From Methylotenera sp. (GTDB lineage Bacteria > Pseudomonadota > Gammaproteobacteria > Burkholderiales > Methylophilaceae), in assembly GCA_030693535.1 (NCBI GenBank), contig JAUYAL010000078.1, forward strand, positions 1 to 64,000: a DNA stretch of 64,000 nt, given 5' to 3'. Positions within the stretch are counted from its first letter, which is position 1, and each line of letters opens with the position of its first letter. The notes under the pieces are model-generated. The model saw only the letters and a list, made by a program, of their open reading frames with translations, was not told where the DNA came from and searched no databases. Both the position numbers and the translations under genes were made by a program. Positions 27,120 to 35,004 of this stretch are shown piece by piece.

Positions 27120-27992
27120 TTATTGTTTGTTCTTTGGCCATGCGTTACGCGCAACACTGGCTCGCTCGAAAAGGGCTTGTAAGCCAGCGCCATCTTCATT
27201 GCTAAGTAATTCTTTTATTTGGGATAGTTCATTTTGATAGGTGTTTAATTCGTTGAGTAATGCAGTTTTATTGGCCAAACTGATGTCACGCCACATTTCT
27301 GGATGACTACCTGCAATGCGGGTAAAGTCTCTAAAGCCGCTGGCAGCGAAGCTGAATAATTGCTGTGCATTGGGGCGTGAAGCAATGTCGTCAACTAAAG
27401 CAAATGCTAGTAAATGAGGTAAATGACTCACTGCAGCAAAAATACTATCGTGCGTTTGAGCAGACATTTCACTCACATTTGCGCCACAAGACTGCCAATA
27501 GTCAGTAACGCGGGAAACCGCATTGATATTGGCTTCTGGGCTAGGTGTTAAAACAACATTTTTACCTGAAAATAAATCAGCAGTAGCTGCACTAACGCCG
27601 CTTTTTTCTGCGCCTGCAATCGGGTGACCGCCAACAAATTGATTAAATTGTCCGCCTAATACTTCTTTCGCGCATGCTAAAACGTCACTTTTGGTGCTAC
27701 CAGCATCTGTAATAATAGTGTTGTTTCTTAAATGTGGTTTGATACACTTCAGAATGCTGGCAGTTTGCGCCACAGGAGCAGCAATAAAAATTAAATCTGT
27801 ACTGTCAAGAGCTTTATGGATACTGGCTTCTTGGGAATCTGAAAAAGCATCAATCACGCCGAGTGAAAGGGCTTCATTCAAACTTTCTAGGCTACGACCA
27901 ATGCCAATAATTTGATGTGCGCTAGCTTTCTTAAGCGCTAAAGCAAAAGAGCCACCAATCAAACCCACACCAAAAATGACGATTTTTTTCAA
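27120..27992 (-). CDS. tyrA: prephenate dehydrogenase
   Basis: Oxidative decarboxylation of prephenate (or arogenate) toward tyrosine. The 290 residues carry the NAD(P)-binding GVGLIGGSFALALKK at the N-terminus, and the substrate segment GGHPIAGAEKSGVSAA with the catalytic His. There is no chorismate mutase or ACT domain. The start must be TTG 27992: an in-frame TAA lies two codons upstream and there is no ATG before the nucleotide-binding motif. It heads the aroA-cmk-rpsA-ihfB run; promoter boxes in the 140-base gap to bpt were not convincing. Confidence 0.95.
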   Translation of the reverse strand: MKKIVIFGVGLIGGSFALALKKASAHQIIGIGRSLESLNEALSLGVIDAFSDSQEASIHKALDSTDLIFIAAPVAQTASILKCIKPHLRNNTIITDAGSTKSDVLACAKEVLGGQFNQFVGGHPIAGAEKSGVSAATADLFSGKNVVLTPSPEANINAVSRVTDYWQSCGANVSEMSAQTHDSIFAAVSHLPHLLAFALVDDIASRPNAQQLFSFAASGFRDFTRIAGSHPEMWRDISLANKTALLNELNTYQNELSQIKELLSNEDGAGLQALFERASVARNAWPKNKQ

Positions 27993-28132
27993 AAGTTATA
28001 AAGTTTTCAGAAGAAAAACTACAAGTTAAAGACAAATTGTAGCATTTTTGCCATTTAACTTTTTGCAATTTATAATAAGACTATTAATATTTGATGGGGT
28101 TATGAGGCGAGCATCGAAGTGTTGACTATCAA

Positions 28133-28870
28133 TCATCTTAACTCCCACTCACCGTCAATCAGCATTTCAAGTGGCTTATAATTTTGCTTATAAGCCATTT
28201 TTTTGCTGTCTCTAATCCAATAGCCTAAGTATAAATAAGGGAAGTTGAGGGTTTTAGCCCATTCAATTTGCCAAAGTATGTTATAAGTACCATAACTTGA
28301 GCTTGAGTCGCTTGTTTCGTAAAAAGTGTAAACGGCTGATATGCCGTCAAGCACAATATCAATCACGCTGACCATTTTAAGCTGACCATTTTCTCTAAAT
28401 TCCACCATTACACTTTCTACGTTGGTTTTGCATAAAAAGTTTTTGTATTGCTCAGTTTCATCTTGCTCAGTTTTTTCTTCTTTTATAGATTCGGTATTCG
28501 CATGACGCGCAGTTTGATAAGCAGCATAAAGTCTGTAATGATCATCATGAAAATTAATTGGCAAAATTGTAGTAGTGAGATTTTGATGCTGCTTGGTCGT
28601 GCGTTTCTGGCTGCGGCTAGGCGTGAACTCTGAAAGCATAATCCTAACTGGCACACACTCTCGGCAGGTTTCACAGTGAGGTCTATAGGCAAATTTTCCG
28701 CTACGTCGAAAACCTTGCTGAATTAGGCCACTATAAATATGGGCATCAATTAAATGTTGTGGTGAAGCGATTAAACTTTGCGCAAGTTTGTTAGGCAAAT
28801 AGCCACAGCTATAGCCTGTACTGACGTAAAACTGGAGTTTTTGTAATGGGGCATCATTGGGTAATGTCAT
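28133..28870 (-). CDS. bpt: aspartate/glutamate leucyltransferase (Bpt, Ate1-like)
   Basis: Adds leucine from Leu-tRNA to proteins with N-terminal Asp or Glu, feeding the ClpAP N-end rule pathway. The 245-residue protein has the ATE N-domain Cys residues in GYSCGYLP and CETCRECVP, and the C-domain GYWIRDSKKMAYKQNYKP. The upstream gene aat ends just before its ATG (one base between), so they are coupled. The Bpt specificity, as opposed to arginyl transfer, is inferred from bacterial family members. Confidence 0.93.
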   Translation of the reverse strand: MTLPNDAPLQKLQFYVSTGYSCGYLPNKLAQSLIASPQHLIDAHIYSGLIQQGFRRSGKFAYRPHCETCRECVPVRIMLSEFTPSRSQKRTTKQHQNLTTTILPINFHDDHYRLYAAYQTARHANTESIKEEKTEQDETEQYKNFLCKTNVESVMVEFRENGQLKMVSVIDIVLDGISAVYTFYETSDSSSSYGTYNILWQIEWAKTLNFPYLYLGYWIRDSKKMAYKQNYKPLEMLIDGEWELR

Positions 28871-28871
28871 A

Positions 28872-29573
28872 TCAAAATTGTATCAGTTTTAATAATTGCT
28901 GCATAAATTCATCGCGTGGCATTTCTCGTCCACCAAAGCTAGCAAGTAACGGCGTTTTTATTTGGCAATCTATCAGGCCAATTTCCTGTAACTGCAAATA
29001 CTTTACTAAATTTACAAAGGCTACTTTTGAAGCACCCGTCACATGTTGAAACATGCTTTCACCGTAAAACATACGCCCAATTTTAATGCCATAACAGCCA
29101 CCGACCAATTGGTTGTTAAGCCAACTTTCCATACATATTGCATAGCCTAAACGGTTAAGTTCAGAATAAGCTTCAATCATTTCTGGGCTAATCCAAGTGC
29201 CTGCTGGATTGTTGTTTTGGTCCAATCTAAGAGTGTTGCTACAAGCTGTTATTACATCATTGAAGCTTGTGTTAAAACGCACTTCGAATGGTTGTTTTTT
29301 GAGTGTTTTTTTTAGCGAATTTGATATTTTTAATTCATTTGGAAAAAGCACCATACGTGGATCCGGGCTCCACCAGAGAATAGGCTCAAATTTGCTATAC
29401 CAAGGAAATATGCCTTGCTTGTAGGCACTTAGCAAACGCGTTGCAGATAAGTCTCCACCAATTGCCACCAGTCCATTTGGGTCTGTTTGTGCGGAAGATA
29501 AAGGCGGAAATTCGCAACCGTCATCTACACTGGCAACTCGTCCATTCGGCAATTGATAATAGGCGTAGCTCAT
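28872..29573 (-). CDS. aat: leucyl/phenylalanyl-tRNA-protein transferase
   Basis: Adds Leu or Phe to N-terminal Lys or Arg of substrates for ClpAP. The 233-residue protein shows the family core FPWYSKFEPILWWSPDPRMV, AGTWISPEMIEAYSELNRLGYA, GGCYGIKIGRMFYGESMF and LGLIDCQ-type LIDCQIKTP. With bpt it forms a complete leucine-based N-end rule module. It probably begins its own transcript at the 336-base gap to the right. Confidence 0.97.
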   Translation of the reverse strand: MSYAYYQLPNGRVASVDDGCEFPPLSSAQTDPNGLVAIGGDLSATRLLSAYKQGIFPWYSKFEPILWWSPDPRMVLFPNELKISNSLKKTLKKQPFEVRFNTSFNDVITACSNTLRLDQNNNPAGTWISPEMIEAYSELNRLGYAICMESWLNNQLVGGCYGIKIGRMFYGESMFQHVTGASKVAFVNLVKYLQLQEIGLIDCQIKTPLLASFGGREMPRDEFMQQLLKLIQF

Positions 29574-29909
29574 AAACTTTATGTGATTTTAATGGTCAAT
29601 TTAGGTGAAGTTAAATTTTAGTTTGACTTGTTTGGCCTTTATGATTATATGAATCTTATGTCTTTATCATCGCATAAGCTTTTAAGATTATTAGTGCTGT
29701 TGCTAGAATGGTTTTAGTTAGTGAAACTGTGTGCGAAGTTGGCATGATGGCGGTTGCGTAGGTTGTCACGATTGCAGTCATTGTTTCGCCTGTATTTCAA
29801 TAATGGTGCAGGTTGGATTGACTCCATTTATTTTATTGTTTATTTAGAGCACGTGCTTGACTACGAGTGCTGATGCATTTCTCATGATATTATAAATTAA
29901 ATCGCAAAT
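29574..29909. other. intergenic stretch between aat and the exporter operon, no gene seen
   Basis: 336 bases, AT-rich. I found no convincing ORF, tRNA or strong hairpin with a T-run. It should hold the aat promoter and the end of the exporter operon transcript, but I could not place either with confidence. Confidence 0.5.
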
Positions 29910-31643
29910 TTACTCATCAATCGTTACGGAACTCTGTGAGGGAAAACTGATGTTGGAATAACCCAGCAAAGTGCCCGTCGCGAATGAAAGATCTACCAGT
30001 GACACTTGATAATCGGTGATAGCTCGTATCTCGCGGATTTGAGCATCACCTAAACGCGTTAGCATTTCCAACACTTCGGTCATGGTACGCAAGCCCTCTT
30101 TAAATTGTTTTAGCTCTGCATCATAATTCATGCCAGCAATACCTACTTGTTGTCGCGCGATAACGATACGTTGCCATTGCTGCTCTACCACATCGAGGCT
30201 GTCATGAATCTCACGTTTAACGGTTAAATCCTGTAATTCTTTGGTAGAAAGTCGCTGCAGGCGCTGCTCTACCGCACGGCTCAATCTAGCTTTGCGTGCT
30301 TCGTTCGTCACTGGCATTTCAAATCTAAAACCGATGTACCAGTCATTGAAATTACCATCTAGCGTATTACCGTATGCACTACCTAAGCTTCCCGCACTAT
30401 TGGAAAGCGCACCATAACTGTAATCCACAGTGAATAACGGCAAAGTTTGATTTTGCAGATAATCAATGCGCAGAGCATCCTCACTGAGCCTGATCTCAAC
30501 TTCTAGCAGTTCCAAACGATTCACGGATGCCTGCGCTAATAGTTTTTCACGGTCAAAGCTGTAATGGAATAGCGTCGGACTAGTCGTAGGGGCAATACCT
30601 ATGTTTTTTTCTAGAGGTAGAGTGTTGTCATTGAGAAGGAATTTAAGCTGCCGCTGTGCTAGTTTCAGATTGGTATTAGCAACAATGAGTTGCTCAATTC
30701 GGTCGGTTACGCCGAATTCTGCGCGATTCAATTCGATATTGGCGCTTAATCCCTCATTGACGCGACGTTGTACCATCGCAAGGTTCTGGCTCGCATATTC
30801 ATATTGCTGACGGCGTATCTCAAGTTCAGTCCAAGCCTGATTGAGAGCCCAATAGGCTTTATCAATCATCGCAACTACCCTGATGGATTGCAATCGCGCA
30901 CGCGCCGTAGTTGCAACTTGGTCAAAAGCTGCAATATTGATAGTTGCCTCGTTGACCGTAACGCCTGCATCTCGTAATAATGGCTGGCTCACCGAAAAGC
31001 GCAAACCGGTACGATACTCATCTGAGGCGAATGGGCTGGATTTATCATTGTTCTGGAAAGGAGAACTCAAATTGACGACGCCGCCCGTACGCAAAGGTAT
31101 AGCGATACCAAGTTCGCCATCAAGGTCTTTGCTACGCTGGTTTTGAATAGTCTGCTTGACCACGCCATTATTTAGCCCAACATCATCCGAACTGAATTTG
31201 ACACGGTTGCCGCTTCTTTCAGGAAAATCATATTCGCCATATTTCAAGTTAGCGTAGATGATATTGTCGAATTTTGCACGCTCCTCATTCAGACGGGTTT
31301 GTACAATGTTTGGATCTGCCTGAATAACCCGCAAAGATAAATTATTTTTTAGCGCCTCGGTACGAATGTCTGCTATAGATTTCTGCTGATATTGGCCGGA
31401 ATCTCGTGGCTGAGCAGTATCAGTCTCTTTTAGTATTTTTTGCAAGTCAATCTGGATACCTGAACGGGTTTCTTTTTGTTGTTGAATAGCTTCCTCAACA
31501 CCCTTTGCAGGCGCACTATAGTCCTGCAACTGAATACCCTCATCCATTTGCAACCTTTGCTCGGCGCGCGGCATTACATCATTAGCCCATGATGTCTGCG
31601 ATATACAGGTTACAGCAAGTATCAATCTATAAAAACATGACAT
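29910..31643 (-). CDS. outer membrane efflux protein, TolC family
   Basis: A 577-residue protein with an N-terminal signal peptide (FYRLILAVTCISQTSWA) and two OEP repeats: long helical segments rich in Ala, Arg, Gln and Glu around 225-345 and 440-560, separated by beta-barrel-like regions. LLRDAGVTVNEA and FRFEMPVTNEARKARLSRA are typical for TolC-type channels of type I secretion and tripartite efflux. The 100-residue charged stretch before the first repeat is longer than in E. coli TolC. Last gene of the exporter operon, starting right at the stop of the fusion-protein gene. GC content looks higher than its neighbours. Confidence 0.9.
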   Translation of the reverse strand: MSCFYRLILAVTCISQTSWANDVMPRAEQRLQMDEGIQLQDYSAPAKGVEEAIQQQKETRSGIQIDLQKILKETDTAQPRDSGQYQQKSIADIRTEALKNNLSLRVIQADPNIVQTRLNEERAKFDNIIYANLKYGEYDFPERSGNRVKFSSDDVGLNNGVVKQTIQNQRSKDLDGELGIAIPLRTGGVVNLSSPFQNNDKSSPFASDEYRTGLRFSVSQPLLRDAGVTVNEATINIAAFDQVATTARARLQSIRVVAMIDKAYWALNQAWTELEIRRQQYEYASQNLAMVQRRVNEGLSANIELNRAEFGVTDRIEQLIVANTNLKLAQRQLKFLLNDNTLPLEKNIGIAPTTSPTLFHYSFDREKLLAQASVNRLELLEVEIRLSEDALRIDYLQNQTLPLFTVDYSYGALSNSAGSLGSAYGNTLDGNFNDWYIGFRFEMPVTNEARKARLSRAVEQRLQRLSTKELQDLTVKREIHDSLDVVEQQWQRIVIARQQVGIAGMNYDAELKQFKEGLRTMTEVLEMLTRLGDAQIREIRAITDYQVSLVDLSFATGTLLGYSNISFPSQSSVTIDE

Positions 31644-32936
31644 TTATTTCTTTGTTCCGGCTTCTGGAGCCTTGGGAAGCCTAGGCGGAAACCCATTTAG
31701 CAGGCGCCATATCTCGTATCCTATCGTGACTTGTTCCAGTAGCACCCAGCCACTTACTGAGGTACCTTGTCTTAAAAAACGGTCTTCCGGCCATTTTTGC
31801 TCACGCTCATCTGGGATCACCATTACCCGAAAGATGCCGGTTCCATCATCTGTAGCATCCACAAAAGAGACCTTGCCAGCAAAGGTACCAATCGCCACAT
31901 TTGGCCAGCCAGAAACCTGCACCGCCGGCCAACCCTCAAATTCCAAACGAACGATACTATCTTTTACAACTAATGGCGCATCACGCCCATCTACATACAA
32001 TTCGACTGCACGTTGATTATTCTCGGGCACAATCACCAGCAAAGGCTGGCCACGCGAAATAATCTGAGATTGCGAATTAATAGGTAATCGAAATACTGTG
32101 CCAGCACGTGGTGCAATCATTTTCTGCGCCTGTTGGCGGGCTAGATTAATTTCGCTACTCAACACATTATTCTGGCTATCGGCAATTTCACCGAGTAGTT
32201 TATTGATTTGCGCATTGGCTTTATCAATTGAAGTTTGCACATCAGCACGGATTTGAGTGATGTCAGCATCTGCCGAGCGCTCTTCTGCACGTGCGGCGTC
32301 AAGTTGCGCTTTAGCACTATTGAGCGCACGTGTAGCCAGAGCATGATCTCGATCGGCTAGCTCTTGATCACGCTTACTGACCAAACCTTCACCCAACAGC
32401 CTCTCCATGCGTGTCAACTGATATTGTGTTGCCGCTAAAGTCGCTTCGGCAGCGTGGATGGTCTCGGTAGCTGATAGCACCCTTTGTTTTGCCATGTCAC
32501 GTTTAAATGAGGCGGCACTAGTCCTGGCATCACGTACAGTCAAAAAACTCTGCAATTGTGTTTGATAAGATTTAAGCTCCTCTTTTTTGGCAGCAAGCTT
32601 ATCAGTAGTTGCTGTCAGTTGGTCACCGAGCCTTTCCTGAAAGTTCGGATCTACATCTGCCATTTCCAAAAGCACATCCCCTGCTTTAACTTTCGTTCCT
32701 TCTTGCACAAACCACTTGTTAATCACACCACTAATAGGCGCATCTACAGTTTGCCTACGCTCGGATGGATGATAAGCTGTCACCATCCCAATGCCTTGTA
32801 TGTTTTGTAACCAAGGAAAAAACAAAATAATCATCGGAATAATAAAAAACAGCCATAACAAGTACTTGCTTAAGCTTTGCACAAACGCCGGAGTATCAGA
32901 CTCGCGCATTGCTGAATGATTTCTCAATGTATTCAT
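31644..32936 (-). CDS. periplasmic membrane fusion protein, HlyD family
   Basis: A 430-residue adaptor joining the inner membrane ABC protein to the TolC-type channel. It has one membrane helix at about 28-48 (LLWLFFIIPMIILFFPW), a split biotinyl-lipoyl domain (VDAPISGVINKWFVQEGTKVKAGDVLLEM and later MIAPRAGTVFRLP), a long coiled coil between about 110 and 270 (repeats of Ala, Lys, Glu, Gln), and a beta-barrel end. The stop is immediately followed by the TolC-type start, and its start overlaps the ABC gene stop by 4 bases (ATGA-type overlap), so the operon is tight. Confidence 0.9.
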   Translation of the reverse strand: MNTLRNHSAMRESDTPAFVQSLSKYLLWLFFIIPMIILFFPWLQNIQGIGMVTAYHPSERRQTVDAPISGVINKWFVQEGTKVKAGDVLLEMADVDPNFQERLGDQLTATTDKLAAKKEELKSYQTQLQSFLTVRDARTSAASFKRDMAKQRVLSATETIHAAEATLAATQYQLTRMERLLGEGLVSKRDQELADRDHALATRALNSAKAQLDAARAEERSADADITQIRADVQTSIDKANAQINKLLGEIADSQNNVLSSEINLARQQAQKMIAPRAGTVFRLPINSQSQIISRGQPLLVIVPENNQRAVELYVDGRDAPLVVKDSIVRLEFEGWPAVQVSGWPNVAIGTFAGKVSFVDATDDGTGIFRVMVIPDEREQKWPEDRFLRQGTSVSGWVLLEQVTIGYEIWRLLNGFPPRLPKAPEAGTKK

Positions 32937-34591
32937 GTGCGCTCTCCTTGCGGAATTCCTAAGCGTACGCTATTAGCAAAGCATTCGGCAACAGTTTGTG
33001 ACTGCGTAAGTACAATGAGTGTCCATGGTTGCACAGTGGGTTGTAACGCTTTGCTGATAATTGCCAGCGCATGAATATCAACCTCATCTAATATCGCATC
33101 AATCACAACTAAATAAGGTTTATCTAGTATTGCCCTTGCAATCATTAAAAGGCGCTGTTCTATCCGCGTGAGGGGTAATCCTTTGGGAACTAGTAATGTG
33201 TCTAATCCATCAGGAAGTTCTTGGATGCGTTTAGAAAGACCAAGTGACTCTAAGACTGCTTTTATCTCGGACAAGTTGGAAGAATTACCAAATCTGAGAT
33301 TATCCAAAATTGAACCTTCAAGTATTTCCAGATGATTGGCAAATGCAACTTTCTTTCTGAACTCACCAAGATCAAGTAGACGTAAATCCAATCCATTAAT
33401 TTGAACAACACCTGATGTTGGGTTACGCAGACCGACTAAGATATCTGCCAAAATTGCACGGTCTACCCCAGTCTCAGCAAGTATTACAACACTTGTGTTT
33501 GGTTTCACAGAAAATGCCACATTATTTAACACGTGATGATGATTTGAATACGAAAATGTAATATCCATACAAGTTAGTTCTGGCGCTGATTCTAACGTAA
33601 CAACGTGCCCATCCAGACGTTCTTTCGGCATGTCGTGAATAGTGGCTAGTTTATCCATAGCAGCTACCATTTCGTAAAAATATTCCAACTTACTCACAAA
33701 GTTAAGAAATGCCCCGAGTACGCCAAAAATAATCAATTCAGCAGCGACAAACTGGCCGAGGTTAATCCGTCCCTCCATCACCAGCCATCCTCCTAGACCC
33801 AGCATTAGAGAACCAGCTACGGCATAGACGATGACGGCAACCAGATTTTGTTTGAATAACGTGCCGAAGTGTTTGCGGCGGCGGACTAGGTAATCTGACG
33901 CAAGATCATTGGCTTGGCTTATCGCCAAATTTTGACCGCCGCTAAATTTAAATATATTAAGGTTGTTGGCAATGCCCTCAAGCCAGCTAGCCAAGTTGTA
34001 TTTTGCATACGACTCATGAATGGCAGAAGGAACAGCCATCCTACCTAAGACAACCACGATCACCCATGCCATTAGTAACAGAAACAACGAAACAAGAGCA
34101 AAATAAAAACTGTAGAACATAAGCACTAGGCTGCCCACAATAGCCTGTAGCGCTGCAGCCAAGCCTTTTGTAAGTAGCTGGTAGCTTGTTTTTTGCACAG
34201 TAGTTACATCAAAAAATCGGTTCATTAACTCAATCGGGTTATGTGAGTCACTTATTGAAACACTCATAGCTTGAGCATCTCTAACCGAATGCAGTGACTC
34301 CCGAACAAAGACGCGTCGCTGTATAAGCTCGACCACGTAATATTCTAGAAGATATAAAGTACCGGAAAGGCAAAGTAAAATAAACAATATTAAGGACACA
34401 ACTACTAATGGCTGAACTACTCCACCCATTGTCACGACGTTGACCAATGCCTGAACAGCAAGTGGAATGGCAAATGCCAGTAAGCCGGCTCCCAGCGTTA
34501 GAAAAAAAACAATGTATACGTCACGTCGCTCAAGGCTCAGTAACTCGAGCACCCTACGAGAAGGGTTGATGTGAGTTTTTTCTAGGTGCAT
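32933..34591 (-). CDS. ABC half-transporter with a catalytically degenerate nucleotide-binding domain
   Basis: A 552-residue protein with an ABC exporter membrane domain (about 25-310, six helices, with RINLGQFVAAELI before the last) and an NBD (about 335-552). No peptidase C39 domain. The NBD fold markers remain (FSYSNHHHVL, SGVVQINGLDLR, D-loop LDEVD), but every catalytic motif is changed: Walker A is AETGVDRAIL (Lys to Arg, Ser-Thr to Ala-Ile), the LSGGQ signature is LTRIE, the Walker B Glu is Ala (VVIDAILD), and the switch His is Gln (LTQSQ). A homodimer should not hydrolyse ATP. First gene of a three-gene exporter operon. It may need an ATPase partner or work as a gated channel. Confidence 0.88.
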   Translation of the reverse strand: MHLEKTHINPSRRVLELLSLERRDVYIVFFLTLGAGLLAFAIPLAVQALVNVVTMGGVVQPLVVVSLILFILLCLSGTLYLLEYYVVELIQRRVFVRESLHSVRDAQAMSVSISDSHNPIELMNRFFDVTTVQKTSYQLLTKGLAAALQAIVGSLVLMFYSFYFALVSLFLLLMAWVIVVVLGRMAVPSAIHESYAKYNLASWLEGIANNLNIFKFSGGQNLAISQANDLASDYLVRRRKHFGTLFKQNLVAVIVYAVAGSLMLGLGGWLVMEGRINLGQFVAAELIIFGVLGAFLNFVSKLEYFYEMVAAMDKLATIHDMPKERLDGHVVTLESAPELTCMDITFSYSNHHHVLNNVAFSVKPNTSVVILAETGVDRAILADILVGLRNPTSGVVQINGLDLRLLDLGEFRKKVAFANHLEILEGSILDNLRFGNSSNLSEIKAVLESLGLSKRIQELPDGLDTLLVPKGLPLTRIEQRLLMIARAILDKPYLVVIDAILDEVDIHALAIISKALQPTVQPWTLIVLTQSQTVAECFANSVRLGIPQGERT

Positions 34592-35004
34592 AATTTTTTT
34601 CGTATCCTACCAAAAAACTATATAGTTGATTAATGTAATCAAGAATGTTTCTAATGCTTCTAACTGCTGACAGCAAATAACAAAGCATTGCCGTCTTGGA
34701 GCGTCAAAAGGTGTATTTCTGCAGACTTTCAACGCGAAGTTATATGACTTTAAGTAATCAAAAGGTTCAGACTGAGCCCATTGCTGTTGAAGTAGCTTAA
34801 ATTAAATTGGTTAATCCAATCAGATGATAAAGTCATCTTCATAAAATGTTCTTAAGAGCAGATAAAATACTATTAAATTGCCTGCACACTAAATCTGATC
34901 TAGCTCAGATATCAAGCTACCCTGTGATTAGCTCAATATCATATTCAGCTAATCACGGTACAGTTTATCTAAGTGCCTATTTTGACTTCAAACTGATTTT
35001 TTAT
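34592..35004. other. intergenic stretch between the exporter operon and rne
   Basis: 413 bases without a supported gene. It holds the two dyads just upstream of the exporter operon (separate entry) and a perfect 10 bp inverted repeat, gtgattagct at 34924-34933 with agctaatcac at 34947-34956, about 50 bases beyond the rne stop. That hairpin lacks a T-run; it may protect the rne mRNA end. A short plus-strand frame at 34846 overlaps the end of rne and has no support. Confidence 0.5.
34616..34640. promoter_or_regulatory. two adjacent dyads upstream of the exporter operon, possible operator
   Basis: A perfect 12 bp palindrome aactatatagtt (34616-34627) is followed directly by gatta-atg-taatc (34628-34640). 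They lie 25-50 bases upstream of the exporter operon start at 34591, where a promoter or repressor site is expected. No consensus regulator site was recognised. Confidence 0.3.
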
